Numbered from the stretch's first letter, positions 26,910 through 35,589 are shown. The stretch: 47,625 bases of DNA from Bacteroidota bacterium (GCA_029561305.1 JAKQJG010000188.1:1-47625); one strand, 5' to 3'. Made by a program: numbers and translations. Notes: generated from the letters alone by a model not told the origin.

Positions 26910-28240
26910 ACTCCTGTATAATTAAAAGGAGTTATGGCCTTTAATTCTTTTTTTACTTCCGTTGAAACTTTTAGCGTACTGATAAAATGGTGGATGGCTT
27001 TTTTATCAATAGCACTACTTCCCCTGGTTAGTTCTTTTAATGCTTCATAAGGTGCAGGGTAGTTCTCCCTTCTTAAAACAGTTTGTATGGCTTCTGCAAC
27101 CACAGCCCAGTTATTATCCAGGTCTTTATGAATAGCCGTTTCGTTGAGTACTAATTTTTCAATTCCTTTTTCAATAGATCTTATAGCCAGTATCGTATGT
27201 GCTACAGGAACGCCAATGTTCCGCAACACGGTGGAATCAGTTAAGTCTCTTTGTAGTCTTGACACTGGAAGTTTGGCCGAAAAATGTTCCAGCAGCGCAT
27301 TGGCAATACCCAGATTGCCTTCAGCGTTTTCGAAATCGATCGGGTTTACTTTATGCGGCATGGCGCTGCTGCCAATTTCACCCTTTTTGGTTTTTTGTTT
27401 GAAATAATCCATGCTGATATAGGTCCAGATATCACGGCAAAAATCTATCAATATGGTATTGATACGTTTCACTGCGTCAAAATGTGCGGCTAAAGTGTCG
27501 TAGTGTTCAATTTGTGTTGTGAACTGCTGACGGTCAAGTCCGAGTTTTGTTTCTACAAATTCATTCGCAAATTTCACCCAGTTGTATTTAGGGTAGGCCA
27601 CCTGGTGAGCATTAAAATTACCGGTTGCTCCGCCAAATTTAGCAGTGAATGGAATATAGCTGAACAGTTGTATTTGATTTTCTATTCTTTCCACAAACAC
27701 CATCATTTCTTTTCCCAGCCTCGTAGGCGATGCAGGTTGCCCATGGGTTTTCGCCAGCATGGGAACAATTTTATAATCCTCCGCCATTTTATGTACAGCA
27801 GCCTGCAAATTGATTACCGCTGGTAAATATTCATGCTCCATTGCATGTTTCCAGCTTAAAGGAATGGAAGTGTTGTTGATATCCTGTGATGTAAGACCAA
27901 AATGTATCCATTCTTTCAAATGGCCTGCATTGCATTTATCCAAAACGGCTTTTAAAAAGTATTCAACGGCCTTCACGTCATGATTGGTGATTTTTTCTGT
28001 TTCCTTAATCTGCTCTGCATCCGCAATAGAAAACCCGGCAACAGTATTCAGTAATTGCGTTTTTATTGTGGCAGGTAATTTGAAAAATTTTTTTTCAGCA
28101 AGAAAGATAAAATACTCCACTTCCACCAGCACCCTGTATTTGATAAGCGCAAACTCGCTGAAATATTCGTCCAGGTGCTGCAGTTGTTTACGGTATCTTC
28201 CATCTACGGGGCTAATGGCTGTGAGTGCTGATATTTCCAT
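26906..28240 (-). CDS. purB: adenylosuccinate lyase
   Basis: Member of the fumarase/aspartase superfamily that acts twice in purine synthesis: SAICAR to AICAR plus fumarate, and adenylosuccinate to AMP plus fumarate. The 444 residues fit the family. The signature loop is GSSAMPHKVNPIDFEN, preceded by the HFGLTSQDINNT segment and KTHGQPASPTRLGKE with the catalytic His. Start is ATG at 28240; a TATCTTTG box lies 17 nt upstream. It is divergent from mqnA; the -7 boxes of the two genes are only 32 bp apart. Confidence 0.97.
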   Translation of the reverse strand: MEISALTAISPVDGRYRKQLQHLDEYFSEFALIKYRVLVEVEYFIFLAEKKFFKLPATIKTQLLNTVAGFSIADAEQIKETEKITNHDVKAVEYFLKAVLDKCNAGHLKEWIHFGLTSQDINNTSIPLSWKHAMEHEYLPAVINLQAAVHKMAEDYKIVPMLAKTHGQPASPTRLGKEMMVFVERIENQIQLFSYIPFTAKFGGATGNFNAHQVAYPKYNWVKFANEFVETKLGLDRQQFTTQIEHYDTLAAHFDAVKRINTILIDFCRDIWTYISMDYFKQKTKKGEIGSSAMPHKVNPIDFENAEGNLGIANALLEHFSAKLPVSRLQRDLTDSTVLRNIGVPVAHTILAIRSIEKGIEKLVLNETAIHKDLDNNWAVVAEAIQTVLRRENYPAPYEALKELTRGSSAIDKKAIHHFISTLKVSTEVKKELKAITPFNYTGV

Positions 28241-28257
28241 AATATAATCTGAGGCCG

Positions 28258-28265
28258 CAAAGATA
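28258..28265 (-). promoter_or_regulatory. TAnnTTTG -7 promoter box of purB
   Basis: The minus strand reads TATCTTTG, with the ATG 17 nt downstream. It lies back to back with the mqnA box. Confidence 0.6.
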
Positions 28266-28297
28266 ACTGCTGCTGCGGAAAAAACAGGCCCTGACCG

Positions 28298-28305
28298 TAT
28301 CTTTG
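28298..28305 (+). promoter_or_regulatory. TAnnTTTG -7 promoter box of mqnA
   Basis: TATCTTTG, then CCGG, then the mqnA ATG at 28310. A 4-nt gap implies a leaderless or nearly leaderless transcript. Confidence 0.6.
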
Positions 28306-28309
28306 CCGG

Positions 28310-29095
28310 ATGAATTTGAACACGGAAGCAAGTGCAATAAAAACAAAAGTGGGTGCAGTAAATTATCTTAATACAAAACCCCTGGTATTTGGTTTGGAAA
28401 AAGGATTGATGAAGGATGAAGTTGAGTTAATGTATGACTATCCAGGCAAAATTGCAAAGGCGCTGTTAGAGAATTCGATTGATATTGGCCTGGTGCCGGT
28501 TGCCATCATCCCTGATTTGAAAGAACATCATATTGTTGCGGATTACTGCATAGCTGCCGACGGGCCGGTTGCGAGTGTTTGTCTTTTTAGCGAAGTGCCA
28601 TTAGACGAAATTACAACTGTATTACTCGACTACCAGAGCCGGACTTCTGTAATGCTCGTTCAATATTTGCTGAAAGAATATTGGCAGGTGAAACCCGTGT
28701 TCAAAAAAGCTGGCGTGGATTTTATCAGCGAAATAAAGGGCAGCACGGCAGCAGTAGTGATAGGCGACAGGGCATTTAAACAGCGGAAAATTTCACCTTT
28801 TATCTATGACCTTGCTGAAGCATGGAAACTACATACCGGACTACCCTTTGTATTTGCAGCCTGGGTAAGCAATAAACCCGTTCCACCTCATTTTATAGAA
28901 GCATTTAATGCAGCCAATGAATATGGCTTGCAAAGGCTGGACGAAGTAATAAACGAAAATCCCTGCGACGAATTTGACCTCAAGAAATATTACACACAGT
29001 ATGTACAATACAGGCTGGATGATGCCAAACGCAAAGGCCTCCAAAAATTTTTAGCCTGGTGCAACCATTTCAAGCAACAGGCCCAGGCGGTTTGA
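28310..29095 (+). CDS. mqnA: menaquinone biosynthesis protein MqnA (chorismate dehydratase)
   Basis: First enzyme of the futalosine route to menaquinone: removes water from chorismate to give 3-enolpyruvyl benzoate. The 261 residues form a periplasmic-binding-protein-like fold used as an enzyme in the cytoplasm; there is no signal peptide. The family start VGAVNYLNTKPLVFG (about residues 15-29), the DIGLVPVA segment, SRTSVMLVQ and AEAWKLHTGLPFVFAAW are all visible. MqnD is closely related in fold, but the NYLNTKPL motif marks MqnA. No other mqn gene is in the window. It has its own promoter and is followed 112 nt later by an unrelated secreted protein gene. Confidence 0.93.
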   Translation: MNLNTEASAIKTKVGAVNYLNTKPLVFGLEKGLMKDEVELMYDYPGKIAKALLENSIDIGLVPVAIIPDLKEHHIVADYCIAADGPVASVCLFSEVPLDEITTVLLDYQSRTSVMLVQYLLKEYWQVKPVFKKAGVDFISEIKGSTAAVVIGDRAFKQRKISPFIYDLAEAWKLHTGLPFVFAAWVSNKPVPPHFIEAFNAANEYGLQRLDEVINENPCDEFDLKKYYTQYVQYRLDDAKRKGLQKFLAWCNHFKQQAQAV

Positions 29096-29207
29096 TCCTT
29101 TAAGTTCTCTTTTCAGTAATAAGCCACCATTTTTTTCGTTATTCCTTTTAGTTCCACAGGAATCTATCCTGCATTCTATCATTTTGTCCCATTTATAAAA
29201 ACGGCCA

Positions 29208-30287
29208 ATGAAGAAATTGCTTTTTCCATGCTTATTCGTATTGTCTGTACAAACCCTGTCCGGACAGGCACTTAATTCGCAAAAACTGGTTGAAATATTC
29301 ACTGTGCCAGCGGCTAAATTTGATGATTGGGCTGCCCGGAGAAAGTTTATGTTTACTTTTAATACAAAGAACGAGGATACGCTTATTAAACATTACGAAT
29401 TCAAATCAGCAATAAAAAAGGGCAAATTGCTTGATTCTATTCCACGTGCCATTTTGTGTAAGGAGTTTGAGAAAGATTTCCAATTGATATATCAAACAGC
29501 CTCCGGAGATGAATTTCTTGCGTTGATAAAAGAGCTCAAAGCAATGGGTTTTTACTGCAATATGGAAGGCGAACCGGGCAAAACAAACCTGTTTTACCAG
29601 CACAAGGATTTCACCATTAAAACATACAATGAAATAAAGGACAGTATCCTTTTTTATTCTCTCCAGTTTCATGAGCAGGATTTTCCCGATCCACAAGAGG
29701 TAAACTATGCTGATGACCTGTTGCATTTTCCCTCGCATGAATACCTGGTGCACTATTTTGGAGAGGAGAATGTAAAAAAGGACTTCTATTATTTCTCTGG
29801 TAACGAGCTGGCCAATTGTTCTGTGCTTTTTAGTAACACACCAAGGCAGGCAGTTTTTATATGGAAGGATGAAATAAACAGGAGAGGGATAGATGATGTA
29901 TTGTTTGGAAGCCAGCAAAAATTAAAAAGTGCTGTGGGAACAGGCAGCTTTGTGGCTGAAAGCGAATGGCATTTCAAAAGCGGTGTTCATCCCGGTATGA
30001 CCTTATATGAACTCAGGATTTTAAATGGTGATGATATTCATTTTTATGCCGGCAGTTCCACCAAACCCGGGACAGTAATAACCGGAAATAAAGGAAAACT
30101 CGATTTTTACAAAGAGGAGATCATATTAGGCTGTGTCAACTGTAACGATAGTAATTTTGGCAAGGCTGAAATGCTGAATGCTGATGATGCCATTGCAGAT
30201 GGAAAGATCCTGTTTGTTTTTTCAGTAGCGCTCAATGCAGATGCTAAAAATAAAAAAGTGCCTGACGAGCCTGTAGTAAGCAAGTAA
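29208..30287 (+). CDS. secreted protein, unknown function
   Basis: A 359-residue product with a signal peptide (about residues 1-19, ending TLSG, mature QALNSQ). The N-terminal two-thirds alternate short helices and strands without a recognisable motif. The C-terminal third has HPGMTLYELRILNGDDIHFYAG and ILGCVNCND, a pattern I associate only loosely with uncharacterised Bacteroidota proteins that have an [R/H]xGMxLxEL-LNG segment. Two cysteines lie in CVNC. No catalytic role can be assigned. It stands alone between mqnA and the PAP2 gene. Confidence 0.7.
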   Translation: MKKLLFPCLFVLSVQTLSGQALNSQKLVEIFTVPAAKFDDWAARRKFMFTFNTKNEDTLIKHYEFKSAIKKGKLLDSIPRAILCKEFEKDFQLIYQTASGDEFLALIKELKAMGFYCNMEGEPGKTNLFYQHKDFTIKTYNEIKDSILFYSLQFHEQDFPDPQEVNYADDLLHFPSHEYLVHYFGEENVKKDFYYFSGNELANCSVLFSNTPRQAVFIWKDEINRRGIDDVLFGSQQKLKSAVGTGSFVAESEWHFKSGVHPGMTLYELRILNGDDIHFYAGSSTKPGTVITGNKGKLDFYKEEIILGCVNCNDSNFGKAEMLNADDAIADGKILFVFSVALNADAKNKKVPDEPVVSK

Positions 30288-30358
30288 TGGGCTGTCTTTA
30301 CAATCTTTTAAGGTTCCGTTAATTTCGCCAGCAGGTCAAAATATTAATCCTTATAAGG

Positions 30359-30366
30359 TACCTTTG
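30359..30366 (+). promoter_or_regulatory. TAnnTTTG -7 promoter box of the PAP2 gene
   Basis: TACCTTTG, then CAGCC, then GTG at 30372. It supports the GTG as the true start. Confidence 0.55.
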
Positions 30367-30371
30367 CAGCC

Positions 30372-31019
30372 GTGCAGGAACAAACAAATTATGCTGGACT
30401 TAAAACTACCAACTGGGGAGCAGCGCTTGAAAATACCCGGTTTAGAAACAAGCTGATCGCCGGGGTGATCATGCTGACCTGCATCCTGCTTTTATTTCCG
30501 TATTTTTTTGCTTATATCGAAAAGCGAAATGGGGTGATCCTGGATGATATACTTCTTCGGTATATTGGCCCGGTTGACCTCTCTATCCCCATCTTCATAA
30601 TTATCTGGTCAACTACATTGCTTTTCATAATCAGGAGTTTTTATTTTCCGGTCATCTTTATCAATGCGGTTTATTGTCTCAGTTTTCTTAGTTTAATGAG
30701 AATGCTATCCATTTATCTTACACCGCTTGACCCACCGGCAACTCTTATCGCCATTAAAGACCCGCTTACCAGTATCACTTATGGAGGCAAAGATGTATTT
30801 ATGACGAAAGATCTTTTCTTCTCCGGTCATACCTCCAATATGCTGATGCTGGCCCTTTGTTTTGAAAAGAGAAATGACAGGCTGATTGGTTTTTTAGCTG
30901 CTGTATCAGTTGGGGTGCTGGTACTTTTTCAGCATGCGCACTATACAATTGACGTAGTAGCGGCTTTTCTTATCACAGGTTTCGTGGTGCTATTTGGCAA
31001 AAAGGCTGCAGAACATTAA
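30372..31019 (+). CDS. PAP2/sphingomyelin-synthase-like membrane protein
   Basis: A 215-residue protein with about five to six membrane segments. The C-terminal half contains KDLFFSGHTSNMLML and, about 45 residues later, HAHYTIDVVAAFLIT. These are the C2 and C3-like motifs of the PAP2_C group (sphingomyelin synthase and related phosphotransferases), with an SGHT His and a later HYTIDV His and Asp forming the catalytic triad. Sphingomyelin synthases use SGHT and HYTxDV in this manner. Such enzymes transfer or release phosphate-linked headgroups of lipids at the membrane. A plain lipid phosphatase is the alternative. The start is GTG at 30372, set by the promoter box 5 nt before it. Confidence 0.82.
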   Translation: MQEQTNYAGLKTTNWGAALENTRFRNKLIAGVIMLTCILLLFPYFFAYIEKRNGVILDDILLRYIGPVDLSIPIFIIIWSTTLLFIIRSFYFPVIFINAVYCLSFLSLMRMLSIYLTPLDPPATLIAIKDPLTSITYGGKDVFMTKDLFFSGHTSNMLMLALCFEKRNDRLIGFLAAVSVGVLVLFQHAHYTIDVVAAFLITGFVVLFGKKAAEH

Positions 31020-31072
31020 AAAAACTCATTTAAAGGGACAGTTTTAGGTCACTCAAATATGCCTAAAAAACG

Positions 31073-31104
31073 AATTCCCTCCCGAGAACGGGAGGGAATT
31101 TCTT
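31073..31104 (+). terminator. terminator after the PAP2 gene
   Basis: AATTCCCTCCCG (31073-31084), loop AGAA, CGGGAGGGAATT (31089-31100), then TCTTT. The 12-bp stem is perfect. Confidence 0.8.
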
Positions 31105-31253
31105 TAACCCTTAAAACAACCAACATGAATGATGTTGATTCCTATGAGTGCAATTTCAGGTTTTGTTATGACATACGCAACATTTTTTTTAGTTTTTTTT
31201 AATTTTTTTTTTAAGAGGTTCCCGGCCTGGTAAAATAAGATGATCAGATACGT
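31105..31253. other. intergenic stretch with T-tracts and a 25-codon open frame
   Basis: Between two terminators. A 30-bp stretch (31183-31212) is 26 T on the plus strand. A small frame (ATG 31125, TAA 31200-31202) ends inside this tract and would encode 25 residues rich in Phe. There is no sign that it is translated. On the minus strand this is an A-tract. Confidence 0.4.
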
Positions 31254-31283
31254 AAAAACCTCCTGGATTTCAGGAGTTTTTTT
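31254..31283 (-). terminator. lon terminator (bidirectional hairpin)
   Basis: CTCCTG, loop, CAGGAG stem with a one-base bulge; T-runs occur on both strands (plus 31277-31283; minus GTTTTT). It lies about 90 nt after the lon stop. Confidence 0.65.
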
Positions 31284-31296
31284 AGAACTTATCAGA

Positions 31297-31364
31297 GTGG
31301 TTTATATACAGACCTGACAATAATATACCATATATTGCGTAGAGTGGAGTTGTATATAAGTCCA
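31297..31364. repeat. inverted repeat just after the lon stop
   Basis: TTATATACA (31302-31310) and TGTATATAA (31351-31359) are perfect inverse copies; flanking TGG/CCA extends the stem imperfectly. It lies between the lon stop and its terminator. Confidence 0.4.
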
Positions 31365-31373
31365 GGAAAATAC

Positions 31374-33776
31374 CTAGGAAAGTGCGATCTCCAGTACCTG
31401 CTGCATGGTTTTTACATAATGAAACTTAGTGCCTTTTATAAAAGCGGGATTTATTTCTGCCACATCTTTTTCGTTTTGCCAGCACATAATGATTTCTTTT
31501 AACCCTGCTCTCTTTGCTGCCAGCACTTTTTCTTTGATACCTCCAACTGGCAACACCTGTCCCCTGAGGGTGATTTCTCCTGTCATTGCTAAGTATGGCC
31601 TTATCCGCCTGTTGGTAAATGCACTGGTCAGTGCTGTCATCATCGTGATGCCGGCACTGGGCCCGTCTTTGGGAACGGCTCCTTCCGGTATGTGAATATG
31701 AACGTTCTTTTTGATGAACATCTCCGGGTCAATATCAAACTTTTTAGCGTTTGCCTGCAGCCAGGTATAAGCTGTGGAAGCACTCTCTTTCATCACATTA
31801 CCAAGGTTACCTGTCATTTTTAATTCGCCCTTGCCATCACTTAAAGTGGTTTCTATAAAAAGTATATCACCTCCAACATAGGTCCACGCCAAACCGACAG
31901 CTACACCCGGCATATTGGCTACCTTATACATATCATTGGTAAACCTTGCCCTGCCCAATATCTTTTCCAGGTCCTGTTGTGTAAGGGTCGGTTTTATCTT
32001 TCCCTTAACAGCATATTGTTTTGCCAGGTTACGCATAACTCCAGCCAGTTGCCTGTCGAGGTCACGTACACCGCTCTCCCTGGTATAGTCTTCAATTAAT
32101 TTTTCCAGTACTTTATCTGCAATTTTTATGTTTACATCCTTTAAACCATGCGCCTCTTTTTGCTTTGGCAACAAATGACGTTTGGCTATCTCTATCTTTT
32201 CTTCCACTGCATAACCGCTCAGGTCAATTATTTCTAACCGGTCTCTTAATGCTGGCTGAATATTGTTTAGGTTATTGGCCGTAGCAATAAAAAGCACTTT
32301 ACTCAGGTCGTACTCCAGCTCAAGGTAATTATCATAAAAATTATTGTTCTGCTCCGGATCTAATACTTCCAGCAATGCTGAAGAGGGATCACCCCGGTGA
32401 TCGGTTCCAATTTTATCAATTTCATCCAGTATCATTACCGGGTTACTGCTTTTTATTTTTCGGATAGACTGGATAATGCGGCCAGGCATTGCACCAATAT
32501 AGGTTTTACGATGTCCACGTATCTCGCTTTCGTCATGCAGGCCGCCTAAACTAACCCTTACATATTTACGGGCAACAGCGTTGGCGATACTTTTTCCTAA
32601 ACTGGTTTTACCGATACCCGGCGGGCCAACAAAGCAAAGGATCGGGCTTTTCATATCTCCTTTTAGTTTCAACACAGCCAGGTACTCCAGTATCCTTTCT
32701 TTTATTTTATCCATGCTGTAATGGTCATGGTCCAGTATCTTTTTCGCCTTCTTTAAGTCGTATGAATCTTCTGTGTAGTCAAGCCAGGGCAGATCAAGCA
32801 TCAGGTCGAGGTGATTGTATACAACGGAATAATCAGGTGTACTGGGATGCATTCTTTCCAGCTTCTCAATACCTTTTTTAAACATGTCCCTGGCGGCATC
32901 TGTCCATTTTTTTGTTTCAGCCTTCTTCAGCATGTCTTTTACTTCCGCCACATTATCGCCACCCAGTTCTTCTTTGATGGCTTTCATTTGCTGCTGCAAA
33001 AAGTATTCTTTTTGCTGTTTGTCCAGCTCAGCCCTTGTTTTATTGGTGACTTTATTTTTAAGTTCTGTGTACTGAAGTTCAGTGTGTAACAAATTCAGCA
33101 ATAGTTCTGCCCTGGCTTTTATATGGTTGGTTACCAGCAGGCGTTGTTTGTCTTTGATATCACTGCTGAGGTTGCTGCTTACAAAATGAATCAGAAACGC
33201 AGGGTTTTCAATATTCTTTAAAATAATACCGGCCTCGCTGGGCAGGTTGGGAGAAAGGGTGATGATCTGGGATGCCAAATCCTTAATACTGCCTGTCATA
33301 GCAGCAAAATCCGGGTCATCTTTCACCACTTCTTCTTCCAGGAGCACTACTTTTGCTTTAAAGTATGGGTCGTCGGTTGTTATCTCATCTATCTTAAATC
33401 TTTTTTTCCCCTGGATAATAATCGTAGTTCCGCCATCGGGCATTTTTATCAGTTTAGCAATTTTTGCCACCGTTCCAATTTCTTCCAGATCGCTTACGGT
33501 AGGTTCTTCCACGCTACTGTCTTTTTGCGCTATCACACCTATCAATTTGTCACCCTTGTAAACATCCTGTACCGCCTTAATGCTCTTATCTCTGCCCACA
33601 GTGATGGGCAAAACCACGCCGGGAAACAAAACGGTATTTCTTAAAGGCAGGATGGGCAAATCGCCTGAAATGCTTTGCAGGCCTTCTTCTTCGGATCCGT
33701 CTTCGTTTAAGGGAATGATAGGCATAAACTCCATTTCGTCTTCGCCGCCCTGTAAAATGTACTGGTTATGGTTCAT
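31374..33776 (-). CDS. lon: ATP-dependent protease La (Lon)
   Basis: Cytoplasmic AAA+ serine protease that degrades misfolded and regulatory proteins. The 800 residues show the full layout: N-terminal LON substrate domain (about 38-235), coiled-coil, AAA+ module with Walker A GPPGIGKTSLGKS and Walker B MILDEIDK, and the C-terminal protease with PKDGPSAG. The catalytic dyad is Ser707 and Lys750, 43 residues apart as in E. coli Lon. An acidic N-terminal extension (about 35 residues) precedes the LON domain. No TAnnTTTG box at usual spacing is seen upstream; a TACATTTTG variant with one extra base lies on the minus strand at about 33804-33812. Confidence 0.97.
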   Translation of the reverse strand: MNHNQYILQGGEDEMEFMPIIPLNEDGSEEEGLQSISGDLPILPLRNTVLFPGVVLPITVGRDKSIKAVQDVYKGDKLIGVIAQKDSSVEEPTVSDLEEIGTVAKIAKLIKMPDGGTTIIIQGKKRFKIDEITTDDPYFKAKVVLLEEEVVKDDPDFAAMTGSIKDLASQIITLSPNLPSEAGIILKNIENPAFLIHFVSSNLSSDIKDKQRLLVTNHIKARAELLLNLLHTELQYTELKNKVTNKTRAELDKQQKEYFLQQQMKAIKEELGGDNVAEVKDMLKKAETKKWTDAARDMFKKGIEKLERMHPSTPDYSVVYNHLDLMLDLPWLDYTEDSYDLKKAKKILDHDHYSMDKIKERILEYLAVLKLKGDMKSPILCFVGPPGIGKTSLGKSIANAVARKYVRVSLGGLHDESEIRGHRKTYIGAMPGRIIQSIRKIKSSNPVMILDEIDKIGTDHRGDPSSALLEVLDPEQNNNFYDNYLELEYDLSKVLFIATANNLNNIQPALRDRLEIIDLSGYAVEEKIEIAKRHLLPKQKEAHGLKDVNIKIADKVLEKLIEDYTRESGVRDLDRQLAGVMRNLAKQYAVKGKIKPTLTQQDLEKILGRARFTNDMYKVANMPGVAVGLAWTYVGGDILFIETTLSDGKGELKMTGNLGNVMKESASTAYTWLQANAKKFDIDPEMFIKKNVHIHIPEGAVPKDGPSAGITMMTALTSAFTNRRIRPYLAMTGEITLRGQVLPVGGIKEKVLAAKRAGLKEIIMCWQNEKDVAEINPAFIKGTKFHYVKTMQQVLEIALS

Positions 33777-33913
33777 AATTCAATATATAGTCAAAATGTC
33801 AAAATGTACAGCGGAATAGCTGTTTTTTTAGTGGATGTATATATTGACAACATTAATGCCGGAATGGCCAAAGGGGCAGTTAGTAAATGCCAAGGCGAAT
33901 ATCTGAAGATGGG

Positions 33914-33993
33914 ATAATGTGATGATTTGATAATTTGAAAATGGGAAAATGTGAAAATGTGAAAATGGGAAAATGGGAAAATGGGAAAATTTG
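33914..33993. repeat. 8-bp tandem repeat array between lon and the CCA-adding enzyme gene
   Basis: Ten 8-bp units in register: ATAATGTG, ATGATTTG, ATAATTTG, AAAATGGG, AAAATGTG twice, AAAATGGG three times, AAAATTTG. It lies in the divergent intergenic region, 90 bp from the CCA gene promoter. Long minus-strand frames seen here are only repeat translations. Confidence 0.85.
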
Positions 33994-34062
33994 ACAAGAG
34001 AAATTGGGAATAGATGATTTAAAGGTTGACTCATTCAATGCAGGATATATTATTATGCTGAT

Positions 34063-34097
34063 TTGCTTATTGCTTATTGCATATTGTTCATTGGATA
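34063..34097. repeat. 7-bp tandem repeat overlapping the CCA gene promoter
   Basis: Five units with TTG at the start of each: TTGCTTA, TTGCTTA, TTGCATA, TTGTTCA, TTGGATA. The fourth unit supplies the -33 TTG (34084-34086). Confidence 0.75.
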
Positions 34098-34113
34098 ATG
34101 CCCGTTATTTTTG
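34084..34113 (+). promoter_or_regulatory. Bacteroidota-type promoter of the CCA-adding enzyme gene
   Basis: -33 TTG (34084-34086), 19-nt spacer, -7 TATTTTTG (34106-34113), then CCTTC and ATG 34119. This is the best complete match to TTTG-N19-TAnnTTTG in the window and sets the start codon. Confidence 0.7.
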
Positions 34114-34118
34114 CCTTC

Positions 34119-35534
34119 ATGGATATCGACTGCACCCATAAGGAAATGGAAATATTACATAAGATCAGCGATGCTGCTACGGCGTTGCAGCTGCCCTGTT
34201 ACCTTATCGGAGGTTTTGTAAGAGACAAGATCATCGGCAGGCCCACTAAAGACATGGATATTGTTTGCCTTGGGGATGGTATTTTATTGGCGGAAGAAGT
34301 ATCAAAAAAATTTTCATCCAAACCTGAAGTGAACTTCTTTAAGAATTTTGGTACTGCACAAATAAAATCCGATGGTTGGGAGATAGAGTTTGTGGGGGCA
34401 AGGAAGGAAAGCTACAACCGCAATAGCCGCAAACCTGAAGTAGAACCGGGAACCCTGGAAGACGACCAGGACAGGAGAGACTTCACCATCAATGCACTTG
34501 CTATCAGCCTGAATAAAGATGACTTTGGCAAATTGGTAGATCCCTTTAACGGGGTAAAAGATATAGAAGCCAAACTGATACAAACCCCACTGGAACCGGA
34601 AAAAACATTTAGTGACGACCCTTTGCGTATGATGAGGGGAATACGTTTTGCAACCCAGTTAAATTATACCATACTACCGGCAACTTTTGCTGCCATTAAA
34701 GAAAATGCTCACCGGATAAAAATAGTAAGTGGTGAACGCATTGCAGATGAACTTAATAAAATTTTACTTACAGCAAAACCTTCCGTTGGTTTTGACCTGT
34801 TATATAAAAGTGGTTTGTTAAAGATCATCTTTCCTGAAATGGTTGCACTGGCTGGTGCTGAGTATATTGATGGACATGGACATAAAGATAATTTTTATCA
34901 CACCCTGCAGGTTGTGGATAATGTATGCACGGCAACAGATGACCTTTGGATACGCTGGGCAGCTGTACTGCATGACATTGCCAAACCTGCCACTAAGAAG
35001 TTTGAAGAAGGCCATGGCTGGACCTTTCATGGGCATGAAGTGGTGGGAGGAAGGATGGTGCCAAAGATCTTTACCAGGTTAAAACTGCCGCAAAATGATA
35101 AGATGAAATTTGTTCGTAAACTGGTGGAACTGCATCTGCGTCCCATCAGTCTTACAAAAGAGAGTATAACTGATTCGGCTATTCGCCGGTTGTTGTTTGA
35201 TGCCGGGGAAGATTTTGATGCGCTGATGATGTTATGCAGGGCTGATATCACTTCAAAGAACAAACAAAAAGTAAAACGCTACCTGGAGAATTTCGAACTG
35301 GTGGAAAGACGCTGCGAAGAAGTGGAAAACAAAGATCAAATAAGAAACTGGCAGCCACCCATTACAGGCGAGATCATCATGAACACATTTAATTTGCCGC
35401 CATGCAAAACGGTGGGTGATATTAAAAATGCCATACGGGAAGCTATCCTGGATGGTGTAATTCTTAATGACTTTGATGCAGCCTATGCTTTTATGATAGA
35501 AAAAGCAGCAGAACAGGGTGTGGCCCCAAAGTAA
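34119..35534 (+). CDS. CCA tRNA nucleotidyltransferase / poly(A) polymerase family protein with HD domain
   Basis: Class II tRNA nucleotidyltransferase, which adds or repairs the CCA end of tRNA. An ORF reading from a TTG at 34077 would start inside its own promoter repeat, so ATG 34119 (MDIDCTHKEME) is chosen, giving 471 residues. The head has GGFVRD (basket) and the catalytic KDMDIV pair, followed by RRDFTINALA and the DPLRMMRGIRF stretch. An HD domain (HGHKDNFYHTLQVVDNV... VLHDIAKP) lies in the C-terminal half, as in E. coli Cca. Which subactivity it has (CCA-, CC- or A-adding) is not decidable by eye. Confidence 0.93.
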   Translation: MDIDCTHKEMEILHKISDAATALQLPCYLIGGFVRDKIIGRPTKDMDIVCLGDGILLAEEVSKKFSSKPEVNFFKNFGTAQIKSDGWEIEFVGARKESYNRNSRKPEVEPGTLEDDQDRRDFTINALAISLNKDDFGKLVDPFNGVKDIEAKLIQTPLEPEKTFSDDPLRMMRGIRFATQLNYTILPATFAAIKENAHRIKIVSGERIADELNKILLTAKPSVGFDLLYKSGLLKIIFPEMVALAGAEYIDGHGHKDNFYHTLQVVDNVCTATDDLWIRWAAVLHDIAKPATKKFEEGHGWTFHGHEVVGGRMVPKIFTRLKLPQNDKMKFVRKLVELHLRPISLTKESITDSAIRRLLFDAGEDFDALMMLCRADITSKNKQKVKRYLENFELVERRCEEVENKDQIRNWQPPITGEIIMNTFNLPPCKTVGDIKNAIREAILDGVILNDFDAAYAFMIEKAAEQGVAPK

Positions 35535-35589
35535 ATTTTGGCTAAATGACCTGCTGGATTGATCTCCATCACAATGTCAAATTTTCAAC

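Noticed and set aside
27503..27826. Frame opposite purB (and similar antisense frames in valS, prfC, fbaA)
   Set aside because: Shadows of conserved genes; no family resemblance.
33791..34034. Phe/Ser/His-rich minus-strand frames
   Set aside because: They are translations of the 8-bp repeat array and not genes.
34077..34118. Longer TTG start for the CCA-adding enzyme
   Set aside because: It would lie within the heptamer repeat and the promoter itself; ATG 34119 is 5 nt after the -7 box.
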